From the NCBI GenBank assembly GCA_023313575.1, contig JAJTTP010000026.1:62001-126000 (forward strand): a stretch of DNA of 64,000 nt, read 5' to 3'. The position numbers and the translations under genes were made by a program. Positions 45,683-56,670 of this stretch are shown here, piece after piece (positions within the stretch are counted from its first letter, which is position 1; every line of letters starts with the position of its first letter). The stretch is from Eutypella sp. D-1. Taxonomy: Eukaryota; Ascomycota; Sordariomycetes; Xylariales; Diatrypaceae. The notes under the pieces are model-generated. The model searched no databases. It was not told where the DNA came from and saw nothing but the letters and a program-made list of their open reading frames with translations.

Positions 45683-46364
45683 TCAATCCTCCCCAAGGCT
45701 CTCACGCACACACCTCCGACACCGCCTTCGAAACTGAGGATCACCATTCTCGCGCTCAGCGCGGAGGAGTTTCGCAGCGTCGATATTAGCAGGACTCTCA
45801 TCATTAGGGTCGCCGAAGAGGCTGAGGACGCTGAGGAGGATAGTCTCGGGGGACTGGACGGGGCTCCAGCGCTCGGACTCGTGCTCGTACCCGTGCTCGT
45901 CGCGCTCGGGCTTGTGCAGGATCGAGATGCAGACTTCGCCCGTCGGGTACACGTTCGGGTGGAAGGGCACCGGCGATTGGAAGATCATTTTCGGTGGCAT
46001 CATTGGGTATGTTGGGGGGAAGAGGAGGTGTGCGCGGAAGTAGCCTCCTGGGAAGGGGGGGGGGGGGGGGGAGGGGGTTGTGTTAGTATGTAGAAAAACC
46101 TATGCGCCTTAGAGGGGTAGATTGGGGGGGGGGGGGGCGGGGAGGTTTCCGAGAAGATATATTATTACCTCCATAGTATTTGCAGTCATCGTTGATCATC
46201 AACACCACCTCCCACTCAAACACGTTGTCGTCGTTGATGAGGCCGACCGATATCCCAGGCAGGTCCTTGGCCTTCGCCATCTCCTTGAGCTGTCTCTGCA
46301 GCAACCGGGCGGCGCCGCTCGCCGCCTGGGGCGTCGTCGTCGTCGATGAGGACGGGGTCGGCAT
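45683..46364 (-). CDS. UBC7: Ubiquitin-conjugating enzyme E2, UBC7/UBE2G type
   Basis: An E2 enzyme that works at the ER in degradation of misfolded proteins (ERAD). 186 residues, exons 46364-46169 and 46047-45683. UBC-fold signatures: LLQRQLKEMAK helix 1, YYGGGYFRAHLLFPPTYP across the intron, HPNVYPTGEVCISIL with the catalytic Cys, and ERWSPVQSPETILLSVLSL. The acidic insert after the active site (HKPERDEHGYEHESE) is the hallmark of the UBC7/UBE2G subgroup. The 121-nt intron is odd: it holds two G runs on the plus strand (46055-46071 and 46124-46137), poly(C) on the sense strand, the first of which forms the polypyrimidine tract at the acceptor. Confidence 0.9.
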
Positions 46365-47192
46365 TATTTCGCGTGTTCCCCCACGTATGACTTGACGACT
46401 GATATCCTCCGCGATCTAGGTTGTCCAGGTAAGTACCTAGGGATGAATGCTATAACGCTATGTCGTCGTCGTCGTCGTCTTGTTGTATCGCAGCTTTTCC
46501 TGATAGCTACCTAGGTACGTAGTTAGTTGTTAGGCCACAGGGATAGCGATCACACGGTATCCTACCTCTGACTAGCAAGAAATGACATGAAATCACATAT
46601 CTATAGGGCGCAAGATGTAAGAGGAAAGTCGGTTGTGTCGTGTTGTCTTGTTTAGGTATACAATCTCAGCAAACTGTAGGTATTTGAAGTAGGTAGTCGG
46701 GTAAAAACATTAAGATAAAGGGAGGTTACCTTCAAGAGCAGTTGGAGATACTTATGTAGGTAGAGGGTTATATAACATAACAGGGTAGTAGAATGCGGGG
46801 ACGCCCCTTACGTACTTAAGTACCCACGTGGATATCCATTAAATCAATAAATTCTATTAGTTAATACCGCATTCGGCTAGACTCTGCCTCTTTGCCTGGG
46901 CTGAGTTCATGTATTTTTTAGATGTAGGTATTGCTAGGTTATAGATAACGTGGGCATGTGACATGCTCGCATGCTTGTTAATAGATACTACGTAGGCATA
47001 GAGAGCAGACTACCATGACCGTCCCCGAATAAGTCCTCTAAGCTCGATGATGTTGTAAGTAAGACCATAAGATCATAGTGTGGTATCTCTTCGTGAATAG
47101 ATAAAAATGACGATAATAACAACCTTACTCCCAAACTCCATGCGTACATAACAACAATGTAAGTGAACACCCCAATGATATATCCATCCCTA
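46365..47192. other. Intergenic spacer
   Basis: About 830 bp, holding the E2 promoter and the SNU23 3' UTR. It is rich in TACCTA/TAGGTA/TAAGTA words (for example 46424-46440, 46506-46525 and 46680-46770) and has a CGT repeat at 46461-46480. No gene is seen. Confidence 0.4.
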
Positions 47193-47906
47193 TCATTTCT
47201 TCTTCGACCCGCCAAAGCCCGTAATCCCCATAGCAGCCATCATATCATCCTCATCATGCTCGCCCTCAATCCTGACATCCTCCCCATACTCAACCTTAAC
47301 CTTCTCCAACTCCTCCTTCTCCCTTTTCCGTCTCTGCGCCTCCTCAAGCCTCTTCAACCTCCTCGCCTCACGCTCCTGCTCCTCCTCCTCCTTGCGGACC
47401 TCAAGGCGTTCAGCAAGGGTCGTCGCATCGGCTTTCTTGCGCGCCTGCAGCCGCTCCCAGACCTCGATAATGCGAGCGTGGACCTCGTCGGCGTCGGCCT
47501 TGCTCACCTCGCCCGTCTCGCCGATGTTGCGCAGATGCTGCATGGAGTTCACGTGCTCGACCCACTGGATGTTGTCCTTGAAGGTGAGGTCGCAGGCGGC
47601 GCAGTAGAAGCCGGCGCCGCGGCCCCGCTTGCCCACTCCGGCGCCCGCGGGGACTAGCATCGTCTTGCCTACGTTCGCTTCGAGGTCGATGACGTCGCGG
47701 CGCGCGCGCGTCAGAGTCTCGTCCCCCGTTAGGGGCTTGTAGTATTTCTTCCCTGCCAGCTTGGCCTCGTACCGCGCCTTCGCTTCCTCTTTGCGCTCCG
47801 CCTCCCGCACTTTGGCTTTCTCCGCGTACTCGTCTAGGTCCCATGTCTTGCGGAACGACGTGTCCGACGCCGGTTCCCCGTACGCGCTACCCTTTTCCTT
47901 CGACAT
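47193..47906 (-). CDS. SNU23: U4/U6.U5 tri-snRNP protein SNU23 (ZMAT2 family)
   Basis: An intronless gene for a 237-residue spliceosomal protein. The N-terminus (FRKTWDLDEYAEKAKVREAERKEE) is the conserved SNU23/ZMAT2 segment that contacts Prp8 and the U6 region in the pre-catalytic B complex. A matrin/U1-like C2H2 zinc finger is at about residues 101-125 (YCAACDLTF, then WVEHVNSMQHL). A long charged coiled coil (RKEEEEQEREARRLKRLEE) follows, and the C-terminus ends in a short lysine tail. Length matches the family. A run of 16 Gs (plus strand 47927-47942) lies about 20 nt upstream of the ATG, so the 5' UTR carries poly(C). Confidence 0.9.
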   Translation of the reverse strand: MSKEKGSAYGEPASDTSFRKTWDLDEYAEKAKVREAERKEEAKARYEAKLAGKKYYKPLTGDETLTRARRDVIDLEANVGKTMLVPAGAGVGKRGRGAGFYCAACDLTFKDNIQWVEHVNSMQHLRNIGETGEVSKADADEVHARIIEVWERLQARKKADATTLAERLEVRKEEEEQEREARRLKRLEEAQRRKREKEELEKVKVEYGEDVRIEGEHDEDDMMAAMGITGFGGSKKK

Positions 47907-48432
47907 GGCGGCGGCGGTGTGTCTTCGGGGGGGGGGGGGGGGATTTGGGTATCGGGGGTGTAAATTCGATGTATCGATCTCAATGCGCGAGTGTAGTTAG
48001 GTAGGTAGGTTTGTGAGTAGAATTGGTTCTCGACAGGCCGTTGTCGTAGATTTGCGATGTGAAAGTGTTAAGATGCGCGGGTACTTTACTCGCCTAGTCG
48101 CGTTCCAATCTGAGTTGTAAAGCTTGGACTCTTGTATTACCGCTACCTTCGCTAATATCGATTAGGTACATAAGTACCCTAAACTACGTCGAAAGGTTAA
48201 ATTGAAGCTACCCCGCCAATTATGCATGTAAAAGAACGGTCACCAGTTATCTTAAGCAGTCTTTACCCCGCCATGTGAAAATTCGCCAATCCAGTTCTCA
48301 AACCTAGCAACTTGCAAGGTCTTTAAGCGGGTTAAAAAAGGTTGATATAAGTCTCCTGAAGTACTTGTGGTATCAATTACCTACCGCCGTAACAAATTTT
48401 TCTTAAATTCCAGAAAGCACCAACCCACCACA
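47907..48432. promoter_or_regulatory. Divergent promoter region, SNU23 / DPH5
   Basis: 526 bp between divergent starts. Contains the 47927-47942 G run and TAGGTAGGTAGG near 47998-48009. No specific operator is recognised. Confidence 0.4.
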
Positions 48433-49478
48433 ATGTTATACCTCGTAGGGCTCGGTCTCTCAGACGAGACAGACATCACAGTCAAGGGTCTGGAGATCGT
48501 CAAGAAAGCCTCGCGCGTCTACCTAGAGGCGTACACGAGCATTCTTCTCGTCGACCAATCCGTTCTGGTAACACCCCTCCCCCCCTTCTCTCTCTCCATG
48601 GGGCCATTGAAAGGAAGGGCTAACGCTAATGCGTACAGTAGGAGGAGTACTATGGACGGTCCATCATAATCGCCGACCGGGAGATGGTCGAGTCGAATAG
48701 CGATGAGATTCTGCGCGATGCGCAGACAGAGGACGTCGCCTTCCTCGTCGTCGGCGACCCGTTCGGGTATGATATGCGCCCACCTCCCTCCTCCCTTTAA
48801 GACCTACTGCCTCCCAGGAGTCAGCCAAGCCCTAAGCGCATACATATACTGACAACCCACCCGCACCACAGCGCAACAACACACACCGACCTGGTAATCC
48901 GAGCGCGCACGCTCTCCATCCCCGTGCAAAGCGTCCCCAACGCCTCGATCCTCTCGGGGATCGGGGCGACCGGGTTACAACTCTACAACTTCGGCCAGAC
49001 AGTGTCCATGGTATTCTTCCTCGAGAACTGGCGCCCGTCCTCATTCTACGACCGGGTGCGCGAGAACCGGGATATCGGGCTACACACGCTGGTGCTGCTG
49101 GACATCAAAGTCAAAGAAGCGAGTCTCGAAAACCTAGCGCGCGGGCGCGGTCGGGTTTACGAGCCCGCGCGGTATATGAGTGTAGGCCAGTGCGCGAGGC
49201 AGATGCTTGAGGTGGAGGCCGAGAAGCAGGAGGGGGTTTACGGGGGCGATAGTCTCGCTATTGGCGCTGCGCGGGTGGGGGGCAGGAGCGAGAAGTATGT
49301 TGCGGGGACGCTGGCGCAGCTCTGCGATGCTGATGATGCGCTGGGCCCGCCGCTGCATAGTTTGGTGCTCTTGGGTCGGAGGGGTCATGAGCTCGAGCGC
49401 GATTATGCGAGGGAGTTTGCGGTGGATAAGGAGTTGTGGGATAGGATTTGGGCTAGGGACTACGGCAAACAACTATGA
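48433..49478 (+). CDS. DPH5: Diphthine methyl ester synthase
   Basis: A SAM-dependent methyltransferase that methylates the modified histidine of elongation factor 2 during diphthamide synthesis, in the cytosol. 288 residues, exons 48433-48567, 48642-48766 and 48872-49478. The protein begins with [21 protein letters not shown], the family signature, followed by [50 protein letters not shown] sequence (here [15 protein letters not shown]) and [13 protein letters not shown]. The acceptor of intron 1 is the second AG of CAGTAG, fixed by the EEYYGRSI block. All catalytic blocks and the length fit the family. Confidence 0.92.
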
Positions 49479-49674
49479 ATATAATTACGAGGGGGGAAAT
49501 TTTAGGGATGGCGTACGGTTGGTGAATGTGTTCTTTTCTTCAATTATGCTATCAAGTTTTCCCATATCCCGTCGTCGCCTGCTCTCCTGCCTCTCTAGCT
49601 GGCTCATTACAGTGTAAGCCCCCCCCCCCCCTTCCCCGCCCCCCTTCAACCCCCAGCTCAGCGCAAAGCCTAGT

Positions 49675-49716
49675 TAGTGAGCAACAGCCCTCCACTAGTG
49701 AGCAACAGCCCTCCAC
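49675..49716. repeat. 21-bp tandem duplication across the BLI-3 stop codon
   Basis: Two direct copies of AGTGAGCAACAGCCCTCCACT (with one boundary variation). On the sense strand each copy encodes WRAVAH followed by a stop, so only the first is translated. Confidence 0.75.
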
Positions 49717-50425
49717 TGCAAAACCTCAACCTCAGAGATCTCACGCAATTTATTAGGCGTAGCCACATTACCCGTAGCAGCGGCCTTCGCAATCCCCGCG
49801 ACGCGGGCAAGCAGAGTCTGGTCCGTAAGGGCATACGTAACACTAGCAGCTTGGACGCGAATGACAGCGATACGGGGGTCGTCCGCAGAGCCATCATGCG
49901 TGCCGTCTCCGAGGTCGCCGAGCCAGGCGCGCAGGGCCGGGGTGTAGTGCTTGTGCACGAGGCCGCGGTCCGTTTCGATGCTCGCCACGCCTGCTAGTGA
50001 GGCCCATTGTCCGCTGCTGCTGCTGTCTAGGAAGGAGATGTTTACGTGCGGGTCCCCTTGTAAATCGTCTGTTTTGTGGGATTCTGTGTTCGTGAAGAAG
50101 AGGAGGTCGAGGCCGCCGGATTCCTGCGGGGGATCAGAAAAAGGAAGATACGGTTAGTTTCGGGGGTGATATGTTGAGAAGAAATGACGAGTGTCTTTGA
50201 GGGGGGATGTTGACATACCGTGGCGGCGACCGCCATGGCGCGGGAGACCAGCTTATCGCTGGTAGCGTCGTGGGTGGTCATCATGCCGAACTTGCAGGAG
50301 GCGATGAACTTGGCCAGGGCCTCGACCTTCTCCTGCAGAGAGGGGGGCGTGTCGTCCTTGTTCGCCTCCGTGTAGGGGTCGGCGGGCTTGCTGCCGGTGT
50401 CTGTGTTGGAGAAGGAGGAAGACAT
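49695..50425 (-). CDS. bli-3: BLI-3 homologue (FMN-binding split-barrel / general stress protein 26 family)
   Basis: 211 residues, exons 50425-50219 and 50123-49695. The N-terminus (MSSSFSNTDTGSKPADPY) is the one I remember for Neurospora blue-light-inducible BLI-3. Next come KFGMMTTHDA, LVSRAMAVAAT-ESGGLDLLFFTNTESHKTDDL, HVNISFLDSSSSGQWASLAG, WLGDLGDGTHDG and DPRIAVIRV. These are the strands of the pyridoxamine-phosphate-oxidase-like split barrel that binds flavin. Biochemical role is unknown. In Neurospora the gene is induced by light through the White Collar complex; regulation here is inferred. The stop codon sits in a 21-bp tandem duplication that repeats WRAVAH-stop in frame. Confidence 0.88.
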
Positions 50426-52520
50426 GTTTGATTGAATGATTTCTTGTTTGGTAGGATTATGATTTTCACTGTTATGTGAGTGCGTGGGATGCTTGAATTT
50501 ATCGCTCGGCGAGGATATATGTTGGTGTGTGTTGTTTTACTATTCACCTGATATACTGTGAAAGCTCATGATGATAGAACAAAGAGCACAAGCAGGATGG
50601 ATGATTCATTCTACGACTTATATATCTAAAGCTAAAGTCGAAACGTCTACATAGGATTGGGTTTCTTCTGGTTGACCAGCTGACCCCTTTGCTTCCTGCC
50701 TCCCTGCCTCTCTCGATCTTGGGGAGAAATCGGTGCACATTCCATCATATTTCATCATAGAAATCGGTATGTCAGTCTGTACATGTAGGTAGGTGGTATG
50801 CATGTCTTGTCGACTTATGTAAATGTATCTACCCCTAATTGCCTGCCTGCCTAAAGTACCTTATAGGTAGTGGTTGTCTGCAAGTGATACATCCATCCCA
50901 CCTATGCTGCTGCTGCTGCTGCCCGACTCATGAAAGCTCTGGCCAATCCCTTATCTGACCCGAGTTGATGCATCATTATTAGGTAATGTAGCTTCTATGT
51001 ACGGTATGTAGTCTGGGATCCTGGGGGCGAAAACCGCCAAACATATAAGAAAAAAAAAGCAATGAGACCTGCATATATACCAGGACTTCCATACAAAGAA
51101 CTGCAAGTGCCAAATTACTCACCTTTTAAGCCTCTCCCGAGGTCCGGCAATTCATATCCAGTCAGGCTATGACGGTCTTCCAAGCTTGAAACCCTCTCTA
51201 CAGTTGTCATGTAGTACAGATGAAATGTGCTTTATAAATACATATTCACCTAAGGTATGTAACTACGAAGTATGTTGATATGGACCCCAGCGTGTCAGGT
51301 GACTTTGAGTGGCCCAAGCTCCCGCTATAGCAGTACATATGTACATACGGGCCACAGAGCACCTGATATTTTCGCCCAAGTAGGCAGGCGGGGCAAACGT
51401 TATTTTTCGGCTTACAGGAGCTGCTGCAAGTTGGTTCTCGGAATATCAGGTCGTTCCTTATACTTCTAGATATCTAAGTATATACATAAGTAGATGAATT
51501 TAAGAGAGCAAGAGCAGGGCACCCGAGACCTTACAACTGCAGGCGCATACTACTTAGATACTTAAGTATTTACCCCTTATGAAGTAGGTGTGTAGATAAA
51601 TAGAGTTGGCACAGACAGACTAGACTGTATGAGAGGAACCTGGGGAAAGAACGACTGTATTGAGGATGTGATAAGACATAATCCCCAATTTTCCCAAGTT
51701 GTTACCTCTTTTTTTTTTTTCTCCCTCAGTAGGTTTACCTAAGTACTTACCCTAATATCGATTTTTAAACCTTCTCCAAGGCTGCCCTCCTTCAGCCTAA
51801 CACCAACATTGAACTTTAGAAAGGGAACCTAACCTCATTCTTTATAAAACCGCGCCGGCCATACCCAGTCTTTATCTACTGTAGAGTCCTACCTACGTAG
51901 GTAGCCATTCTCGACTTCAACACTCATCCTCCCTTGAGATCTGCATTTGACTTGGTGTACACGTTTTTTTTTTCTTTTCTTTTTCTCCTCGTCTCTTCGT
52001 TACTTACCGATCCCCTCCTGACACGGCACGACAAGATAAGGAAATAGGAAATCGCCGTTGTCCGTGTCTAGCCGGTGTGTGTGTCTGAAATAGAAGGGGA
52101 AATAGAAAGGGAAAACCAAAAAAGATCGAAAGTAATTGTATTGTCCGTGGACGGCGACAGTTTATCATCGACTACAACTCACAATCACCCGGCCATCCGA
52201 GGCTGAAACTCCGTTTGCGCAATTCCATCTTCTGTTCTCGCGCAATCTATTTTCACAGTTGATCCAGTCGAACCCGCACACCCGCGCATCCGCGCGTGTA
52301 ATTATCGAACTAGTTACCGGAGCAGTTATCGGCAACCCTTATTGATCGGGTCCCAATTCCGGTCTTGTCTTGCGCCTCCCTAGGACCTCCCTGGGATCTA
52401 CCTTTCGGCGCCCCTCATCATCATCTGTCGTTTAGTAGGGGATCGCTTCATTGTTTGCGGCACTGACGTTCGGCCTACGCCAACCCTTTGTCTGTCTTTA
52501 CATTGATAGAACTTTCTGCT
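50426..52520. other. Divergent intergenic region, BLI-3 / F-box gene
   Basis: About 2.1 kb. It has many TACCTA/TAAGTA words (50783-50792, 51245-51260, 51550-51570, 51730-51745 and 51890-51905), a CTG run at 50904-50920, and T/C-rich tracts at 51709-51724 and 51966-52000. The latter are typical of fungal promoters just upstream of a transcription start. No other gene is seen. Confidence 0.4.
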
Positions 52521-52649
52521 ATGTCCAACCTGCCTGATTCTTGTCACGCATTTCCGAAATGGTATGTCAAGTCACTCGTATCTTGAGCTTCCCTCCTGCA
52601 TGCCCACGTAGGTATTTTTAAGCTCGTAAATTAACTTGACTCTTCAGAA
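52521..52649 (+). promoter_or_regulatory. uORF overlapping the start codon of the F-box gene
   Basis: In the spliced leader an upstream ATG at 52521 opens a 13-codon frame (MSNLPDSCHAFPK). It ends in a TGA made from the last two bases of exon 1 (52560-52561) and the first base of exon 2 (52648). That TGA overlaps the main ATG (52559-52561) as ATGA. This arrangement suits termination-reinitiation or translational repression of the downstream protein, and it exists only if the intron is removed. Confidence 0.5.
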
Positions 52650-54099
52650 TCACATTCAGAATTCCGCCTGGGAGTGCCGGGACCAGGCCGACCAGGCTGA
52701 AGCATATTACAATCACCCGCTTCGCGCTCAGAATAGGCGTCTCGTGGAAGAGGTCAACAGCCTGAAGCGCCTGCTTCGTGAGAATGGCATCTCTTGGCGA
52801 CCCGAGAGCTCTTCCGAGGCGCGCAAGCCGTCGGTGCAATCCACCCCTCCCCGCACCACGCGCTACTCCTTTCGGAAGAATAGGGATCTACCTCACCTTC
52901 CAGTCGAGATCCAGCTGAGGATCATGTCCTATGCCATGACCAGTCCACTTCCCATAGTGGACCCCCTCTCCCCGCTCAAGAAGCACCGGCTCTTAACTAG
53001 TGAAAAGGTCAAGTCCAACCAGATTGCCATCCACTTCCTGGCTACTTGTCGGGCCTATCACGTGGAGGGTAGTCGTTTTCTGTGGAAGAACAACTCGTTC
53101 ATCTTCACCAGTCCCGAGGCGCTCAGACACTTCGGAGAGGTACCTTTAATTCATCGGGAGACTATCCGCTCCGTGAATTTTCGGGTCATAGCCAAGTTCT
53201 TCGATGACGAGGAGCGGGTCCATAAGCTGCCTACCTCCCATCACCCGGATATCAAGAGGGCACATAGGAAACTTGTGGTCCACAAGAGGCCCAAGGAGCA
53301 CACATTGGCCCGTCGCGGCTTTCGCGCCTACGCCTACTACCAGCTCATCGACTTCCTCGAGGCCATGCTCCCCCCATTCGATCCTCCCGAGGGCCTGGCC
53401 GATTTTGAGTTCTGGAAGACTCAGAAGCGTCCCCGCCTCTTTCCCAACCTCGATCGCCTCCGCGTCGACTTTGTGAATTTCAGCGAGGAGATGCTGATGT
53501 TCCCCCCGACGCAGCTGCACGATTTGGCTTCTCACCAGATGGGCTGTTCACTGAATGAAGTGATTCTGACGGGTCTGCCGAGCGATGACGTCGGTTTCCG
53601 CGTAAGCTCTGAGATGGGAGGCCTTCTGAAGGATGAGGGACTCATTATTGACCACGCCCCTACTATGGTCGCGCTTAAAAATGGCGTCAAGGCCCTCCCG
53701 TGCGATGACGCTGAATGTCATTACTCATGTAAGGTAGTCCGCGCCATGCGAAACATGGACATTGTTTCCCTCAATGGGCACGACTACGATTATGCTAGCC
53801 TGCGGGGCGAGTTTCCACCCGCGCCCAAGGACGATGGCGAGCCACCCTCTCACTTATTCGAGTCGTGCCGCACCATCTGGAAAAAGGTTCCCGTTAAGCT
53901 GGAAGACACGGAGAACCGCAAGTGGGACCTATTCGACCGGATCAGCGGGCTGCCTTGGGAGGATGTCGAAGACGATGTCATGTTCATGGACCTTTTCGAC
54001 GGCGAGCAGATGGCCAAGTGCCAGAACTGCGGTAAGCGACACCGCGGCGCTATCCTCGATGAAGATCTTTCCGACACCGACTCCTCCATGGTATTCTAG
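52559..54099 (+). CDS. F-box domain protein
   Basis: About 484 residues. The model has a first coding exon of just the ATG (52559-52561), a GTATGT...TTCAG intron, and one long exon (52648-54099). Without this exon the long frame lacks a good N-terminal ATG. A short coiled-coil-like segment (AQNRRLVEEVNSLKRLLRENG, residues about 30-50) precedes an F-box-like motif at about 80-130: LPHLPVEIQLRIMSYAM, then FLATCRAYHVEGSRFLWKNN. The rest has no recognised repeat, and ends with a small CQNCGKRH knuckle before an acidic tail (DEDLSDTDSSM). Such fungal proteins are presumed SCF adaptors; the target is unknown. Confidence 0.75.
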
Positions 54100-55366
54100 T
54101 GGTAATGAATGGTATTTTGAGAAGAAAAATCAAGGGAAAAAGGCTGCCTACGAAGACTTTTCTTCGCATTGATGTGTTACGATGTGTTTTTTTTTTTTCC
54201 TTATTACGAAGTTTATGAGGAATCTGGGGGGGACTTTATGATACCACTACGCGTCCTTTTTTTCTTTTCTAGTTAGGGCTTCTACGACAATTTGAGGGGA
54301 CGACAACACAGATCCCCCAAAGGGGCAAACCTAAACAAACGTTTTGCTGTACATAAAAGGGGGCAGAGGAGAGACGGACAGACGGAGAGGTCTATGTGTC
54401 TGACATCGAACTGGCTTTTTTTTTACCATGCATGCATATTACATCACGTTGTATTCTGTTCATAATAATAGAGCTAGGCAGCTTCGCTTCGCGATGTCTT
54501 ACGAGGGGAAAAAAATAATGAAATGCGTTTTCTTTTCGCCCCCCCCCCCCCCTTCTCTCATCTGCCAGAAAGGGGGGTCCGGTCCGTACTAGCTAAGCTA
54601 ATCCGTGGTCGAATGCGGGACGGACCATGCGCGGACAGGCAAAGGAGATAGGGTTTCCAAAGTAGCCACCGTGGATGTATGGGTTACTTCGTATCTCCCA
54701 CGAAGGCCGTCTTCTCGGCCCAATGATAGATTTTCGGTTCCCCTCCCTGCTATATGGGAAGGTCATGCGGATCTGATTCGTAAGTCGTATCACGGTATGA
54801 GGACGACTAGGTGGCGGATCGCCACCTAACCTGCCCCGTACAGCACGGGTATAATATATCAAGGGCTACGATGCTATTAAATAATCCTTCTGTATCCTTT
54901 CCTTGCATACGCAATAACAGGTAGGAAGATCTATATTGCTTACCTATGTTTATCACTTCGTCCACGGTTTTCTTCAATAGACGCTCTCTCGGCATGGTAT
55001 CACCAATAACGATATCATACGAAATGCAGGGAAAAAGTGGGCAAGGATTTGACTCAGCTACATAGCAGGGTCTACGGGAAGCCCAAAGAATAGGTAGGTG
55101 GCTTGCCTCCCATGCGAGCAGTGTTATTGTGTCTCCCCAAGGACCGAATATCGATTGTAGATATCCTCTGTTATCACCCTACCCTTTGCCACTTCACCCT
55201 TTTTCATGCTGTCTCCCTTTCTCCTCCCTTGGTTTCATGGATTCATCTGGTTCCATACATGGCTCATCAAGTACCAAGCAACTCAGGATCTACCTGGCCC
55301 CCGCCTATCACCAGGTCAACTCAACACTCGCCAGATCCCTATAGATGACATGGTCACATCACCTGA
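54100..55366. other. Convergent 3' spacer
   Basis: About 1.3 kb. T-rich tracts at 54187-54199 and about 54416-54424, and a poly(C) run at 54539-54552. Short frames without motifs. No gene is supported. Confidence 0.4.
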
Positions 55367-56137
55367 TTACTTCCCATCCTTGAGCCACGTCTTGTTGCGT
55401 TTGTCCTGATACTTGATGCCGGCGAAGATGACATCGTCCTTTTCGTAGCCGGGCAAATTCGCCAGGACCTTGAACGTGGCGTGTCCCTTCCCGAGGTCCT
55501 GTGGCAGCGATAGGATCGCGTGTATGGCTCCCCGTAGGTCTGCGTCATGGGGGTTTAGGGAGTCGGTCTCGACGAAGATGTACACCATGCGGTCCTTGTG
55601 TAGCATTTTCGCGAGTCGGAGGAGCAAGGTTCGCAGACTGTTGACGTTCATGACGATGTCGGTGTGATAACGGAAACCTTCGCCCAGCAGCGAGGCGTCA
55701 ATGTCGCCCATATCGCTATATGTCCATACCCAATGTATGAGCTGGCCGACGACCGACTGGAGGAGCAGAAGACCTTGCCCCACAGTCGGTACATGCGGGG
55801 GCATCATGGCTTGATGCTTGGGCATATAGGTGATGCGCAAATGATTCTCAGGCGAATCCATGAAGGACCTGTGGGTGGCCGCCGCAGCCATCTCAAATTC
55901 CGAGAATCCGGGGTCCGGCTCCAATTTCGTGGAGCTGGACTCCTTGAAATCGACGACCACGACTGGGGGCTCGGTGTTATCACGGAGAGACTGCTCGAGC
56001 GCTATGACTGTTTTGCGATTTTGGTTACGGAACTCGGATGGAAGCCCGGTCAGCGCCGCGAGCGCGCTAATTTGGTTGAGATGTTCGCATTCAAACGTGG
56101 ACCTGCCCAAGCTGCACCACGGCCTATACAGACTCAT
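55367..56137 (-). CDS. Unknown protein, tandem paralogue B
   Basis: A single-exon frame of 256 residues with no family I can name. The second half aligns with the gene at 56671: GQLIHWVW, LRTLLLRLAKML, VYIFVETDSLNPHDADL, AIHAILSLPQDLGKGHATFKVLANL and then a DD pair. The block order (LRxLLxRL, a hydrophobic strand ending in acidic residues, then a hydrophobic strand like KVLANLP) resembles the Walker-B and sensor region of fungal NACHT/STAND ATPases (usual VYIVIDALDEC ... KVLVTSRPE). No Walker A (GxxxxGK) is present and the acidic residues are degenerate. It could be a non-hydrolysing relative or an unrelated family. The start is the first ATG of the frame. Confidence 0.55.
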   Translation of the reverse strand: MSLYRPWCSLGRSTFECEHLNQISALAALTGLPSEFRNQNRKTVIALEQSLRDNTEPPVVVVDFKESSSTKLEPDPGFSEFEMAAAATHRSFMDSPENHLRITYMPKHQAMMPPHVPTVGQGLLLLQSVVGQLIHWVWTYSDMGDIDASLLGEGFRYHTDIVMNVNSLRTLLLRLAKMLHKDRMVYIFVETDSLNPHDADLRGAIHAILSLPQDLGKGHATFKVLANLPGYEKDDVIFAGIKYQDKRNKTWLKDGK

Positions 56138-56670
56138 GGTCTTTCTGTCGTGCGTGGGGCTGGGGAGTTACTAAGTAGTAAGGCCCGTCGTATTAGGGAC
56201 CTCTGTTGATATCTGTCGATAAGAGAGTGGATGTGGTAGCTTGGGTTACGTTTGTGATACTCATTCAGGCTGCGAGGATGAATGAGGGTTCTGGTGCAGA
56301 TGCAAGTCTTCAAGTCAGTGGTGTTGGATACCCGGGGACTAATAGCCCTTTATCACCCACCCCCTCCCCTCTCCCCCCGACTTCTTTCAACTGACTCACC
56401 TATGTTACGCAGCCGGGCATGGTGTACATGCGGTTTGGTCACTTTGCTCTTGATTGTTAGTTACACTTGTTCATACGAGAGTGGATGGTTACGTTTGCAC
56501 AGACTCGCCTACCGACGTGGGATACTCCCAACGGATCCATTTGTTGTTTGCGTAGGGACATCCGTATCATTATTCCACTTGTTTGCTTCACCCTCCTCGG
56601 AAATCATCGCTTGCCTTCCCCCTGTTTTCTCTCCTGTGTCGATGGCTTTATCTAGTATGTGTGTAGTCCG
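56138..56670. other. Spacer between the tandem paralogues
   Basis: 533 bp, presumed promoter of paralogue B. The stretch 56393-56555 is similar to 57776-57905 upstream of paralogue A (shared TCACCYATGTYACGCAGYCGGG, a CATACGAG word and TTGTTTGC), which suggests that the duplication included upstream sequence. Confidence 0.5.

Noticed and set aside
47163..47657. 164-codon plus-strand frame rich in Leu
   Set aside because: Mirror of the SNU23 coiled-coil coding sequence.
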